Position numbers and translations under genes: made by a program. This document shows positions 1 through 8,671 of a stretch of 64,000 nt of DNA, piece by piece. A model generated the notes under the pieces. That model was not told the DNA's origin. It saw only the letters and a list, made by a program, of their open reading frames with translations, and made no database searches. Position 1 is the stretch's first letter, and each line of letters starts with the position of its first letter. Source of the stretch: Sulfitobacter litoralis (GTDB lineage: Bacteria > Pseudomonadota > Alphaproteobacteria > Rhodobacterales > Rhodobacteraceae); assembly GCF_900103185.1 (NCBI RefSeq), contig NZ_FNJD01000001.1, positions 186,001 through 250,000 on the forward strand. The letters run 5' to 3'.

Positions 1-1452
1 ACGCCGCTCAACGGTATACTGTCTGCAATCCACCTGCTGCATGACGACCGGCTGGACGCCGAACAGCGCAACTACGTGGAGGCGGCGCTGAAATCCGGTG
101 ACATCCTGCTGGGCCACATCGACGACGTGCTGGCGATCGAACGCAGCGAGGCCGAAACGAACGCACATGAATTGCAAGCCAGCGATATGGTCGCGCTGAC
201 CTCGGGTTTGATCAACACCATGACGCCCCTGGCGCGAACTTCGGACACGCGGCTGCATCTGGATCAGGACGGGCTGACCGATACGCCGATTCTGACCGAC
301 CTGCGTGCCGTGCAGCAAATTCTGGCCAACCTGATCAGCAATGCGATCAAGTTCAGCCCCGACGACGACATCGTGCTCAGCGCATCCTATGACATGGAGG
401 ACGCCGAAGCACCGATTTTGCACATCGAAGTGGCCGATAATGGCCCCGGCATCCCATCCCACGACCTGAAACGCATCTTTGAAGATTACGTATCGCTCGA
501 CAGCCGGTACGAGCGGCGCACAGGGGGCACCGGGCTGGGACTGGGCATCGTGCGGCGTCTGGTGCACCGACTGGGCGGCACCATCACCTGCGTCTCGGAA
601 GTCGGTAAAGGGGCGCGTTTTATTGTGCGGCTGCCGGCGAAATTCACTGAAACGGAAACGCCGCTGCCCGTCGCCCCCCTGCCGCTTGAGTGCGAAGACA
701 TGCCGGCGTTGACCCTGCTTGTTGTCGATGACAATGAAATCAACCGCGACCTGCTCAAGGCAATGCTGGTACGTCTGGGTCACACGGTCATGCTTGCCGA
801 CAGTGGCCAAGAGGGGATCGACCGTGCGGCAGAACACCGTTTCGATGCGATCTTGATGGATATTTCCATGCCGGGGATCAGCGGGCTTCAGGCGACACAG
901 GTGATTTTGCAAGGCGAAGGCCCCAACGCCGACACCCCGATTATGGCCGTCACCGCCCACGCTCTGCCCAATGAACGCGCCGCCTTTACGGCCGGCGGCA
1001 TGACCGGCTTTTTGCAAAAGCCCATCAACACCCAGACCCTGAAAACCGCGCTGAGCAATCTGGTACAGCCCCCCGCTTTGGCGCTAACAACGCCGAGTGA
1101 CGCACAGACCCCGCCGCAGCATCCGGTGCTGAACAGCCATCAGGTTGACGAATTATTCGAACTTCTGGGACCTGAAAAACTTGCCGACCGGATCGGCGAC
1201 CTGCGCCGCCGGGTGGAGGGGCAGTTGCCCCCGCTCGCCTCTGCCCAAGACGGTGACGAATTGCAACGCAAGACCCACGACCTTGCCGGGCTTTGCGGGA
1301 TGTTCGGGGCAGAACGCCTGCACGCCCTTCTTGCCACAATAGAGAATGACTGCAAACGGGGCGACGTCCAGAAAGCCCGCGACCAGGTTACCAAAGTCCC
1401 TGCCGCCTGGGCCGAAACCATTGAAGCTTGGGAAGCGCGCCTGTCGGCGTAA
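1..1452 (+). CDS. Hybrid sensor histidine kinase with receiver and Hpt domains (5' partial)
   Basis: The reading frame is open from base 1, so the gene starts upstream; 483 residues are visible. The first residues (TPLNGIL) are the tail of a HisKA dimerisation helix, so the phospho-accepting His lies just outside the window. An HATPase domain follows with N box (NLISNAIKF), G1 (DNGPGI) and G2 (GTGLGLG). Next is a receiver domain with the DD acidic pair (VVDDNE), the acceptor Asp near base 858 (LMDISMPG) and the conserved Lys (LQKP). The C-terminus is an Hpt domain whose His (HDLAGLCGMFG) is at about base 1276. This is the layout of an ArcB/BarA-like phosphorelay kinase. The sensor part is not visible, so the signal is unknown. 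Confidence 0.9.
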   Translation, partial: TPLNGILSAIHLLHDDRLDAEQRNYVEAALKSGDILLGHIDDVLAIERSEAETNAHELQASDMVALTSGLINTMTPLARTSDTRLHLDQDGLTDTPILTDLRAVQQILANLISNAIKFSPDDDIVLSASYDMEDAEAPILHIEVADNGPGIPSHDLKRIFEDYVSLDSRYERRTGGTGLGLGIVRRLVHRLGGTITCVSEVGKGARFIVRLPAKFTETETPLPVAPLPLECEDMPALTLLVVDDNEINRDLLKAMLVRLGHTVMLADSGQEGIDRAAEHRFDAILMDISMPGISGLQATQVILQGEGPNADTPIMAVTAHALPNERAAFTAGGMTGFLQKPINTQTLKTALSNLVQPPALALTTPSDAQTPPQHPVLNSHQVDELFELLGPEKLADRIGDLRRRVEGQLPPLASAQDGDELQRKTHDLAGLCGMFGAERLHALLATIENDCKRGDVQKARDQVTKVPAAWAETIEAWEARLSA

Positions 1453-1522
1453 CGCCCGCCGCTGAACGACAAAGAGCACCCTGAGATCAGAACGCCCTTT
1501 GCTATATCTTATTGCTTGCCGG

Positions 1523-2515
1523 TTATGCGTTGGCGTCGACTTTCAACACGATCTTACCGATGTGGCCGCTGGTTTCCATACGAGCGTGGGCCTCGCTTGC
1601 GTTCTCGAAGGCATATTCGCTGTCCATCACCGGAGAGATCTTGCCCGCGTCCAGCAACGGCCAGACCTTTTCGCGCAGTTCTTCGGCGATTTTGGCCTTG
1701 GCCAGATCGCTTTGCGGACGCAGGGTGCTGCCTGTCATCGTCAGACGGCGTGTCATCAGCGTGGCAAAGTTTACCTCTACCTTCGGTCCGCTAAGGAAAG
1801 CGATCTGCACAAGGCGACCGTCCTCGGCCAGCGCCTGAAGGTTGCGCGGGATGTAATCGCCCCCGACCATATCAAGGATCAGATCCGCGCCGCCTTCGGC
1901 TTTCAGCACGTCAACGAAATCCGTGTCGCGGTAGTTGATCGCGGCCTCGGCCCCCAGTTTCGCACAGGCGTCGCACTTGGTGTCTGTGCCCGCCGTGGCA
2001 AAGACCCGTGCGCCAAATTCGCGTGCCAGCTGGATCGCTGTCGTCCCGATGCCCGACGACCCGCCGTGCACCAAGAACCGCTCGCCGGCTTTCAGACCAC
2101 CGCGCATGAACACGTTGGACCAGACCGTAAAGAAGGTTTCGGGCAGGCAGGCGGCTTCTTTCATGCTCATGCCTTTGGGCACGGGCAAACAATGGGCGGC
2201 GGGCGTTGCGACATATTCCGCATAGCCACCACCGGGCAGCAATGCGCAAACCTTGTCGCCCACGGCCAGACCGCTGACGCCTTCACCTACCGCAAATACC
2301 TCGCCCGACGCTTCAAGCCCGGGCAGATCACTGGCGGTGGGGGGCGGTGCGTACATGCCAGCGCGTTGCAGCGCATCGGGGCGGTTCACACCGGCATACG
2401 CCACCTTGATCACAACCTGCCCGTGGGCGGGCTGCGGCATCGGCCGGTCTGTCGGCTGAAGCACTTCGGGACCACCCGCTTTGGTGATTTCTATCGCGCG
2501 CATTGTGTCTGTCAT
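1523..2515 (-). CDS. NAD(P)H quinone oxidoreductase, medium-chain (PIG3-type)
   Basis: 330 residues of the zinc-independent medium-chain dehydrogenase/reductase fold. The N-terminal GroES-like catalytic domain carries GVNRPDALQRAGMY and LPGLEASGEV. The Rossmann domain has GGSSGIGTTAIQLA. Structural zinc cysteines are absent, as in quinone oxidoreductases. Such enzymes reduce quinones or enones with NADPH in the cytoplasm. The ATG is preceded by GGAGGAG at good spacing. It lies downstream of bioN on the same strand, with about 100 bp between them. The physiological substrate cannot be read from sequence. Confidence 0.88.
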   Translation of the reverse strand: MTDTMRAIEITKAGGPEVLQPTDRPMPQPAHGQVVIKVAYAGVNRPDALQRAGMYAPPPTASDLPGLEASGEVFAVGEGVSGLAVGDKVCALLPGGGYAEYVATPAAHCLPVPKGMSMKEAACLPETFFTVWSNVFMRGGLKAGERFLVHGGSSGIGTTAIQLAREFGARVFATAGTDTKCDACAKLGAEAAINYRDTDFVDVLKAEGGADLILDMVGGDYIPRNLQALAEDGRLVQIAFLSGPKVEVNFATLMTRRLTMTGSTLRPQSDLAKAKIAEELREKVWPLLDAGKISPVMDSEYAFENASEAHARMETSGHIGKIVLKVDANA

Positions 2516-2617
2516 TGTCTACGTCTCCTCCGTAAATCTGCGTTGCCGCACCATAGGCACGGATTTCACGGCATACAATGCGAACTGACAGACGTCAGGC
2601 CGGCACGGTGTTCCGCG

Positions 2618-3214
2618 TCACAACCCACCGCGAGCGCGCAGCGCCTCGGCCACATGTTCAGCGTCATCAATTGCCAGCACGGCAAAGGGAATGATCATGC
2701 GCCAGCCGACCCGTTTGGTCGACCGCGCGCGCCAAGACTGCGCCAGCAACTGGCCTTTTTGGGCCAGCACGGGCGTAAAGCGGATCACCAGAGCGATGCC
2801 CAGCTCGATCGCGCGGGTCTGGATGCCAAGACGGCGCAGCGGTGTGGTCAGCCATGTCACCACCGCCACCATCTGCGCCAGCTTTGTCGTCATTGTAACC
2901 AGATTGGCCAACGCCACCGCCGTCATCATCCGCAGGGTAATTGTCGCGCCCGCCATGACGTCGTTGGTGAGGATATGCCAGACCATGATCAGCACGACGA
3001 ACGGCAACAACACCCGCAGCCGCGACAGTCCGACCTTGAAAAAGCGCCTCCCCGGCAACGCGTAGAACAGCAGGGTCAGCGCCAATGCCGCTGTATGATG
3101 CGCAGGATGGGTCAGGCTGAACAGCCCCATCGTCGCGATACAAAGCGCCGCCAACTTGGCCCCCGCGGGCCAACCGTGGGCGCGGGTCTCAACCGGTGAG
3201 GTGAGTGAAATCAT
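2618..3214 (-). CDS. bioN: Energy-coupling factor (ECF) transporter T component, BioN-like
   Basis: About 198 residues, highly hydrophobic with several membrane segments. The C-terminal half has the Arg-containing coupling motifs of ECF T subunits (WRARSTKR and EALRARGG). Together with the ATPase encoded just upstream it would energise vitamin uptake, biotin by analogy with Rhodobacter BioMNY. I chose the ATG at 3214 because GGGGAAAG sits just before it; two in-frame starts further upstream lack such a site. The start overlaps the 3' end of the ATPase gene by 26 bp, which suggests translational coupling. No S component (BioY) is encoded next to it, so biotin specificity is inferred from the short BioN-like length and family resemblance. 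Confidence 0.78.
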   Translation of the reverse strand: MISLTSPVETRAHGWPAGAKLAALCIATMGLFSLTHPAHHTAALALTLLFYALPGRRFFKVGLSRLRVLLPFVVLIMVWHILTNDVMAGATITLRMMTAVALANLVTMTTKLAQMVAVVTWLTTPLRRLGIQTRAIELGIALVIRFTPVLAQKGQLLAQSWRARSTKRVGWRMIIPFAVLAIDDAEHVAEALRARGGL

Positions 3215-3914
3215 CGCTTTCCCCGATATCATGCATCTTTGCCACAAAGGCGTCGGTCACGTCCGGCACCGCGCCGTCCTGCACAATTCGCCCCTGATCA
3301 ATCCAGACCATCCGGTCATAGGTGGCAAGATGCGCGGGATCATGGGTGATGTGAATCAGATGCGCCTCTACCGCGTGCAATACCCGCGTCAGATGCAGCA
3401 TCGTCGGGATATCGAGCCCCGCAAACGGTTCGTCGAGGATGATCAAACGCGGCTCCATGGCGAGGATCGACATCAGACAAACAAGTTGCCGCTGCCCCTG
3501 CGATAGCTGATGAATCGCCGCCTTGGCCCAATGGCTACGGTTAAAGCGGGCGAGGATATCTGCCGTTTTCTGCGCCGCCTCTTTCGGGGATTGCTTTAGC
3601 TGGGTCAGACCAAAGCTGATCTCTTCCTCGACGGTGGGAAAAATAATCTGGTGATCGGGGTTCTGGAACAGGATACCGACCTGACGCAGCGCGGCCTTGC
3701 GATCCTTGACCACATCCACCCCGTTGATCCGCAGCTTGCCCGACGACGGTGCCACCAGCCCCGCCAACACCCGCGCCAAAGATGTCTTACCCGACCCGTT
3801 GCGCCCCACGATACCTATCCGCCGCTCGGAGGCTCGCAGTGTCACATCACACAGCACATTGACGCCGTCAGGTGTGTAGGTGACGTCATTGAGATCAATC
3901 AGAAACGGTTGCAT
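3189..3914 (-). CDS. bioM: ECF transporter ATP-binding subunit, BioM-like
   Basis: About 241 residues of ABC ATPase. Walker A is GRNGSGKTS, the Q loop LFQNPDHQ, the signature LSQGQRQL, Walker B LIILDEP and the switch His lies in HITHD. The FQNPDxQ Q loop is characteristic of ECF/cobalt-type ATPases. I place the start at the second Met (MQPFLIDL); a Met five residues earlier is possible. The protein would work at the inner membrane with the T component encoded downstream. BioM is the likeliest identity; a CbiO-like role for another vitamin or metal cannot be excluded without seeing the S component. Confidence 0.8.
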   Translation of the reverse strand: MQPFLIDLNDVTYTPDGVNVLCDVTLRASERRIGIVGRNGSGKTSLARVLAGLVAPSSGKLRINGVDVVKDRKAALRQVGILFQNPDHQIIFPTVEEEISFGLTQLKQSPKEAAQKTADILARFNRSHWAKAAIHQLSQGQRQLVCLMSILAMEPRLIILDEPFAGLDIPTMLHLTRVLHAVEAHLIHITHDPAHLATYDRMVWIDQGRIVQDGAVPDVTDAFVAKMHDIGESDDFTHLTG

Positions 3915-3997
3915 GTGCGTGAGTACCAACTAGCCGCGCCCGCGCCGAATGCGGACGCGCAGCACCTAGCAGGTCTGAGCTGCCGCGTGAAGCCAGC

Positions 3998-4696
3998 CTA
4001 AGAGCGCGGCCCACCCCAGCTGCCGGGCAAGTCGCTGCGCGCCGTGCGCGAAGGCGCTTTTACGTGGGAAAGCAACCAGTTGGGCCCCGCCATCAGCATG
4101 CTCAGCGTGGGGCTGCTGTTGACCTGCGCCTTGACCTTTTCGATCTGCATCACGTTTTCTATCCGGCGATCAAGGAAGGCCCATGTCTCTGCATGGCCTT
4201 CGCTGGTGTCACCCAGCCAGAACAGCACGGTCGCGGAATAAACCGCGCTCAGCGTGGCGCGTTTGGTGTACCAGTTCACGTCTTCGGACGTGTCGCCCAA
4301 CGCGTTCCATATGGCGTCGGCGGTACCCCAAACCAATTTGGCCCCCTCGGGTGCATATTGCGGTAGGGCAAATAGGGTTGTCCCACGACGTACCGCTTCC
4401 TTGTCTGTCGCAGCCTCAAGCCGGAAGCGGACCATGGCGGCGACCTTGGCCGAGAACTTCATCTGGCTCATGTCTTCGGACTTCATGCGGTCGATCATCT
4501 GCTGATCGCCGCGTTTGTGATAGGCAACGGCCAGATCAACGGCACCACGCGGACAAACGGCACGGGCGACGGTCGGGTCCATGCCTGTGTCGCGGACAGC
4601 GGCCTTGAACGTTGCCTCTGACCAGCCGTCAAACGCGACATGGATCAATGCAGCATCCAGTAGTTGCTCTTTCGGGGTCTGGGATGTGTTCGTCAT
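3998..4696 (-). CDS. COQ9 family ubiquinone biosynthesis protein
   Basis: 232 residues with the TetR-like helical start (EQLLDAALIHVAFDGW) and the COQ9 core (RAVCPRGAVDLAVAYHKRGD, FRLEAATDKEAVRRG, WYTKRATLSAVY). COQ9 binds isoprenoid lipid and presents intermediates to ubiquinone hydroxylases; it is common in Alphaproteobacteria. The ATG has a strong AGGAGG upstream. It is divergent from rpsU across a 113-bp spacer that must hold both promoters. Despite the N-terminal similarity to TetR regulators, the C-terminal region identifies COQ9. Confidence 0.88.
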   Translation of the reverse strand: MTNTSQTPKEQLLDAALIHVAFDGWSEATFKAAVRDTGMDPTVARAVCPRGAVDLAVAYHKRGDQQMIDRMKSEDMSQMKFSAKVAAMVRFRLEAATDKEAVRRGTTLFALPQYAPEGAKLVWGTADAIWNALGDTSEDVNWYTKRATLSAVYSATVLFWLGDTSEGHAETWAFLDRRIENVMQIEKVKAQVNSSPTLSMLMAGPNWLLSHVKAPSRTARSDLPGSWGGPRS

Positions 4697-4809
4697 AGCG
4701 GCCTCCTCAAGGTGATTGGCTTTGCTCTAGACAATATAGGTTTCGGTTGCTATATGGCCAGTTCCTGCAAATCCTTGCAACTTCAAACTAGAAAGGTGGT
4801 GAAAACCAC

Positions 4810-5016
4810 ATGCAGGTTAGTGTTCGCGATAATAACGTCGATCAAGCGCTGCGCGCCCTGAAGAAGAAACTTCAGCGCGAGGGTGTGTTTCGTGAAATGA
4901 AGCTCAAGCAACATTTCGAGAAGCCTTCCGAGAAAAAAGCACGCGAGAAAGCCGAAGCGATCCGCCGTAGCCGCAAACTGGCACGGAAAAAATTGCAGCG
5001 CGAAGGTATGATGTAA
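4810..5016 (+). CDS. rpsU: 30S ribosomal protein S21
   Basis: 68 residues, rich in Lys and Arg, starting [19 protein letters not shown] and ending [17 protein letters not shown], a full-length bS21. S21 helps the 30S subunit engage mRNA during initiation. The start is preceded by GAAAGGTGG. The gene stands alone and is closed by a good hairpin terminator. It is divergent from the COQ9 gene. Confidence 0.97.
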   Translation: MQVSVRDNNVDQALRALKKKLQREGVFREMKLKQHFEKPSEKKAREKAEAIRRSRKLARKKLQREGMM

Positions 5017-5043
5017 ATCATCCAAGCGACGCATATGGATATG

Positions 5044-5080
5044 AACCCCCGTTACCTTTCGGTGCCGGGGGTTTTCTTTT
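5044..5080 (+). terminator. Rho-independent terminator of rpsU
   Basis: The stem AACCCCCG pairs perfectly with CGGGGGTT (5044-5051 with 5066-5073). A short inner ACC/GGT helix closes the loop, and TTTTCTTTT follows. Confidence 0.85.
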
Positions 5081-5172
5081 GTCCGCCTGCGCCTTTGTGG
5101 TGACGCACGGGTACGGTGGACAGTGCCCCGCGACTGCGCCTATCGCGGAACGGCCACGACACAGGACAGACC

Positions 5173-5823
5173 ATGACCCAGCCCACCTACCCCAGCGTTG
5201 CCCCGATACACCGACGGGCTGATCTGATCGTTCACCTCGTGGGCTTGGCCCTGATTGTGGGGGCGGGCGGCGCGCTGGTGGTGAAAACCGCCACGTCCCT
5301 GACCACGGGCGTGTCCATCGCGGTGACGGTTTATGTTCTGTGTGCGCTGGCATCGAACCTCGCGTCCTGCGCCTACCACTTTGCGCCGTGGCATGACGCG
5401 CGCAAATTGATGCGGCGGATTGATCATGCAGCGATCTATCCCAGCATCGCGGGCACTTTCACACCGTTCTTTGTGCAGGCGGGCACCACATGGACGATCA
5501 CGCTGCTTTGTGTGTCATGGGGGCTGGCGCTGGTCGCGATGTATAAAAAGATCACCGACCCGCAGGTGCAGGGCAAATGGTCTACCGCGTCATACCTGGG
5601 CCTTGGTGCCGTTGGTTTATGTGCCCTGCCGGACCTGACAGGCGTGCCGCTGGCGACGCTCTGGAGCATTCTGGCGGGTGCCTTTGCTTATGTGATCGGT
5701 GTCGGATTTTATGTGCGCCGTGCCATGCGCTTTCGTTATGCCATCTGGCACGCGTGGGTGAACATCGGCGGTATCGCGATGTTTGTGGGCATTTGGATGG
5801 CGCTTTTTCCGTCTGCGGGTTAA
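5173..5823 (+). CDS. Hemolysin III family (PAQR-like) membrane protein
   Basis: About 216 residues with some seven hydrophobic segments. It has the family's conserved histidines: AYHFAPWHD, RRIDHAAIYPSIAGTFTPF and YAIWHAW near the C-terminus. These are the putative metal-binding residues of the YqfA/hemolysin III and PAQR families, whose members are proposed membrane hydrolases. I use the ATG at 5173 (MTQPTYPS) rather than an upstream in-frame start, since the family begins close to this point. Its TAA overlaps the stop of the convergent lrp gene by four bases. Function is uncertain despite the family name. Confidence 0.85.
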   Translation: MTQPTYPSVAPIHRRADLIVHLVGLALIVGAGGALVVKTATSLTTGVSIAVTVYVLCALASNLASCAYHFAPWHDARKLMRRIDHAAIYPSIAGTFTPFFVQAGTTWTITLLCVSWGLALVAMYKKITDPQVQGKWSTASYLGLGAVGLCALPDLTGVPLATLWSILAGAFAYVIGVGFYVRRAMRFRYAIWHAWVNIGGIAMFVGIWMALFPSAG

Positions 5824-6281
5824 CCGACCGGCAGTGCCGTGGTGTTGCACACGGTGCGCAACGCAAAGCTCGACTGCATCTGCCCCACACCCGGCAACCG
5901 CGCCAAATGCTGGCGGTGGATACGGGCGAAATCTTCGGTGTTCTCGGCCACGACCTTAAGCAGATAATCCGCGGCCCCTGCCATCAGATGACATTCCAAC
6001 ACATCAGGAATACGCGCGACCGCTTTTTCAAAGGCATCCAGCACCTCATCCGCCTGCCCCTGTAGCGTAATCTCGACAAACACCGTCGTGGGCACGCCCA
6101 TCTTGCGCGGGTTCAGTAGGGCGACATAATCACGGATGTAGCCGTCAGTTTCCAGCCGCTGCACCCGCCGGTGACAGGCCGAGGCCGACAGGTGTACCTT
6201 TTCCGACAGGTCGGAGTTCGAGATCCGCCCGTTGCGTTGTAAGGCGGTCAGGATGCGGCGATCAATGTCGTCAAGGTTCAT
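5820..6281 (-). CDS. Lrp/AsnC family transcriptional regulator
   Basis: About 153 residues. The N-terminal winged helix (DDIDRRILTALQRNGRISN, then LSEKVHLSASACHRRVQRLE) is followed by the RAM ligand-binding domain (VFVEITLQG, DVLECHLMAGAADYLLKVV). It is divergent from the alanine dehydrogenase gene with about 145 bp between starts. This is a common arrangement in which the Lrp-type protein (AldR/BkdR-like) controls ald in response to alanine or other amino acids. The start MNLDDIDRR matches the family start; an upstream in-frame start adds ten unconserved residues. Confidence 0.9.
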   Translation of the reverse strand: MNLDDIDRRILTALQRNGRISNSDLSEKVHLSASACHRRVQRLETDGYIRDYVALLNPRKMGVPTTVFVEITLQGQADEVLDAFEKAVARIPDVLECHLMAGAADYLLKVVAENTEDFARIHRQHLARLPGVGQMQSSFALRTVCNTTALPVG

Positions 6282-6368
6282 GCTACACAATACTTTCGCG
6301 TGGAATGGCACAAATACAACGTTTTATTCGAACAGAGCAAGGGAGAGCGCAGCGTAAACCGTGCTTAA

Positions 6369-6376
6369 TTGCGCAA
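6369..6376. promoter_or_regulatory. Possible operator between lrp-like gene and ald
   Basis: A perfect 8-bp palindrome, TTGCGCAA, lies 50 bp before the ald start in the divergent intergenic region. Lrp/AsnC proteins bind imperfect palindromes in such places, so this is a candidate site; the assignment is inference. Confidence 0.3.
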
Positions 6377-6425
6377 TCAGAGGCGTACCGTAATCCACAT
6401 TCACCCTTTTAATAGGCCAAACAGT

Positions 6426-7544
6426 ATGAAAATCGGTTGCCCGAAAGAAATCAAACCACAGGAATTTCGCGTCGGCATGACGCCGAACGCCGCCTACGAG
6501 GCGGTAACCAAAGGACATGAGGTCGTGATCGAAACCGGCGCGGGCGTTGGCGCGGGCTTTGATGACGCAGCATATACCGATGCTGGCGCGACAATCCTTG
6601 CCACTGCCCAAGAGGTTTTCGCCAGCGCCGACATGATCGTCAAGGTCAAGGAACCCCAAGCGGCAGAACGCAAGATGCTGCGCGAGGGGCAGATCCTGTT
6701 CACCTATCTGCACCTCGCCCCTGACCCCGAACAGACAAAGGATCTGCTGGCTTCTGGTGCGACCTGTATCGCCTATGAAACCGTTACCGACCGCAACGGC
6801 GGATTGCCCCTGCTGGCACCGATGTCCGAAGTCGCGGGCCGTTTGGCCCCGCAGGTAGGGGCATGGACGTTGCAAAAAGCCAATGGCGGACGCGGCGTCT
6901 TGCTGGGCGGCGTGCCCGGTGTTGGCCCCGCCCGCGTGATCGTGATCGGCGGTGGCGTTGTTGGCACCCATGCGGCCCGAATCGCTGCGGGTATGGGCGC
7001 CGATGTGACCGTGCTTGACCGGTCCTTGCCCCGCCTGCGCTATCTGGATGATATCTATGGCGGCGTGTTCAACACCTCCTATGCATCAGCGGGCAACACG
7101 ATCGAACTGGCACGCGAGGCCGACATGATCATCGGTGCCGTTCTGATCCCCGGTGCCGCAGCACCCAAGCTGATCAGCCGCGCGCAACTGTCCGAGCTAA
7201 AGACCGGCGCAGCACTGGTGGACGTGGCCATTGACCAAGGCGGCTGCTTTGAAACTTCAAAGGCGACCACGCACCAGGATCCAGTGTACGAGGTCGATGG
7301 CATCATGCATTACTGCGTTGCCAACATGCCCGGCGCGGTCGCACGGACCTCTACCATCGCGCTTGGCAACGCCACGATGCCCTTCATGCTGACACTGGCC
7401 GATAAAGGCTGGAAGCAAGCCTGCGCCGACGATCCCCACCTCAAGGCGGGACTGAACGTGCACGCAGGCCAACTGACCTACGCCGCCGTGGCCGAAGCCC
7501 TTGGGCTAGAGGCGATCACAGCAGATCAAGCCATCGCTGGTTAA
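6426..7544 (+). CDS. ald: Alanine dehydrogenase
   Basis: 372 residues, full length. It begins MKIGCPKEIKPQEFRVGMTP, the signature of the alanine dehydrogenase/PNT family. The catalytic residues are visible: Lys in VKVKEPQ and His in LFTYLHLAP. The NAD-binding glycine-rich loop is VIGGGVVGTHAARIAAGMGADV. It interconverts L-alanine and pyruvate plus ammonium with NAD in the cytoplasm and allows growth on alanine. It is probably controlled by the divergent Lrp-type regulator. The start at 6426 fits all homologues; the frame is open upstream but not conserved. Confidence 0.96.
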   Translation: MKIGCPKEIKPQEFRVGMTPNAAYEAVTKGHEVVIETGAGVGAGFDDAAYTDAGATILATAQEVFASADMIVKVKEPQAAERKMLREGQILFTYLHLAPDPEQTKDLLASGATCIAYETVTDRNGGLPLLAPMSEVAGRLAPQVGAWTLQKANGGRGVLLGGVPGVGPARVIVIGGGVVGTHAARIAAGMGADVTVLDRSLPRLRYLDDIYGGVFNTSYASAGNTIELAREADMIIGAVLIPGAAAPKLISRAQLSELKTGAALVDVAIDQGGCFETSKATTHQDPVYEVDGIMHYCVANMPGAVARTSTIALGNATMPFMLTLADKGWKQACADDPHLKAGLNVHAGQLTYAAVAEALGLEAITADQAIAG

Positions 7545-7561
7545 GCGCCCCGAAAACAAGG

Positions 7562-7591
7562 AAAGGCCCGCAGTGAACCTGCGGGCCTTTT
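7562..7591. terminator. Bidirectional terminator between ald and mscL
   Basis: The near-perfect stem AAAGGCCCGCAG / CTGCGGGCCTTT (7562-7573 with 7579-7590) has a 5-base loop. It ends in a T run on both strands and sits between two convergent genes. Confidence 0.85.
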
Positions 7592-7614
7592 GCGTTTCAC
7601 CAGTCGAGCCGGAC

Positions 7615-8046
7615 TTACTTCTTGGCAAGCTCGTCCCGGATTTGGAGCAGCACGTCCAACTGGCTCGGGCCTGTTACCACCTCGGGTGCCACATCGTCGG
7701 GGCGCTCTGCCAACGACTTGATCCGGTTGACAAATTTAACCAGCATAAAGACTACAAAGGCGATGATCAGGAAGTTGATGCAGGCGGTGATGAACGCGCC
7801 ATAGGCAAAGATCGCAGCGCCGGTTTCGCGGGCCGCATCCAGACCGGCGTCGGCAGGCACATCGCCAGACAGCACGACATACATGCTGGTGAAATCAACG
7901 CCCCCAAGCACCAGACCGATGACAGGGTTGATCAGGTCGCTGACCAGCGAGCTCACAATCGCGGTGAATGCGGCACCGATGATGATACCCACCGCCAGAT
8001 CCATCACATTGCCCTTGGCAATGAAATCCTTGAATTCTTGAAGCAT
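7615..8046 (-). CDS. mscL: Large-conductance mechanosensitive channel
   Basis: 143 residues: [20 protein letters not shown] is the conserved N-terminal amphipathic helix and pore-lining TM1 start. TM1 and TM2 ([16 protein letters not shown]) follow, then a C-terminal helical bundle ([11 protein letters not shown]). The protein forms a homopentameric inner-membrane pore that vents solutes on hypo-osmotic shock, useful to a marine bacterium. I use the ATG giving MLQEF; an alternative start five residues upstream is less likely. It stands alone and is convergent with ald. Confidence 0.95.
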   Translation of the reverse strand: MLQEFKDFIAKGNVMDLAVGIIIGAAFTAIVSSLVSDLINPVIGLVLGGVDFTSMYVVLSGDVPADAGLDAARETGAAIFAYGAFITACINFLIIAFVVFMLVKFVNRIKSLAERPDDVAPEVVTGPSQLDVLLQIRDELAKK

Positions 8047-8205
8047 ATTCGTCCCTCGCAAGTTTAAAAGCCGTGTCTGTTACGTCGCACGACATACTGT
8101 AGATGCGTTAGCACAGGTTTTCGAACGCGCGAGGTCTTTTTGTCAGATCAGCACAGTTTTCCCATGCATGGAGGCGAAAAACGCGCGATCCGGTCGTGCG
8201 TCTGG

Positions 8206-8655
8206 CTATTCGGGTAGGTCGCCCGTCAGGACATAGCGCAGGATTTGAACGACTTGCGCGGGGTCTTCGGCAACGGCCATCGCCGCAGCGTCGACTTCTT
8301 TCAGCGCGTGCGCGTGATCAGCGCCATGCAGAATGACCAAAGATTTTCCCAAAGCCGCCGCATAGCCCGCATCAAAAGCCGCGTTCCACTGTTTGTACTG
8401 CTCGCCAAAGCGGACCACAACGACATCCGCTTCTTCGATGCCCTTGCGGGTGCGGATCGCATTGAGCTGCGCGCCCTTGCGGTCGTGCCAGAATTTGTTG
8501 GCCTCGGGCCCCAGAATAGCCACACCGCAGTCATCGCTGGCCGCGTGGTCGGTGACAGGGCCGGTGAACACGACATCCAGTTCAGCCGCGCCATCAATGA
8601 TCTGATCGCGCCAATCGGTGTGGATTTCACCAGAGAGATATACATGCAACGTCAT
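8206..8655 (-). CDS. YtoQ family protein
   Basis: 149 residues starting MTLHVYLSGEIHTDWRDQI, with the family blocks VFTGPVTDHAASDDCG and DVVVVRFGEQYKQWNAAFDAGYAAALGKSL. YtoQ proteins resemble nucleoside 2-deoxyribosyltransferase-like folds; no function is established. It lies 16 bp downstream of pheT on the same strand, so it is probably co-transcribed with it. The start was chosen at the ATG matching the family N-terminus. Confidence 0.85.
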   Translation of the reverse strand: MTLHVYLSGEIHTDWRDQIIDGAAELDVVFTGPVTDHAASDDCGVAILGPEANKFWHDRKGAQLNAIRTRKGIEEADVVVVRFGEQYKQWNAAFDAGYAAALGKSLVILHGADHAHALKEVDAAAMAVAEDPAQVVQILRYVLTGDLPE

Positions 8656-8671
8656 AACGCCTCCGTTCGCT

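Noticed and set aside
1499-3199. 566-residue plus-strand open frame
   Set aside because: It is antisense to the quinone oxidoreductase and bioN, with Gln/His/Arg-rich low-complexity translation typical of mirror frames in GC-rich DNA; the minus-strand genes have family motifs.
4008-4696. TetR-type regulator
   Set aside because: The N-terminal helices look TetR-like, but the remaining sequence carries COQ9 family blocks.
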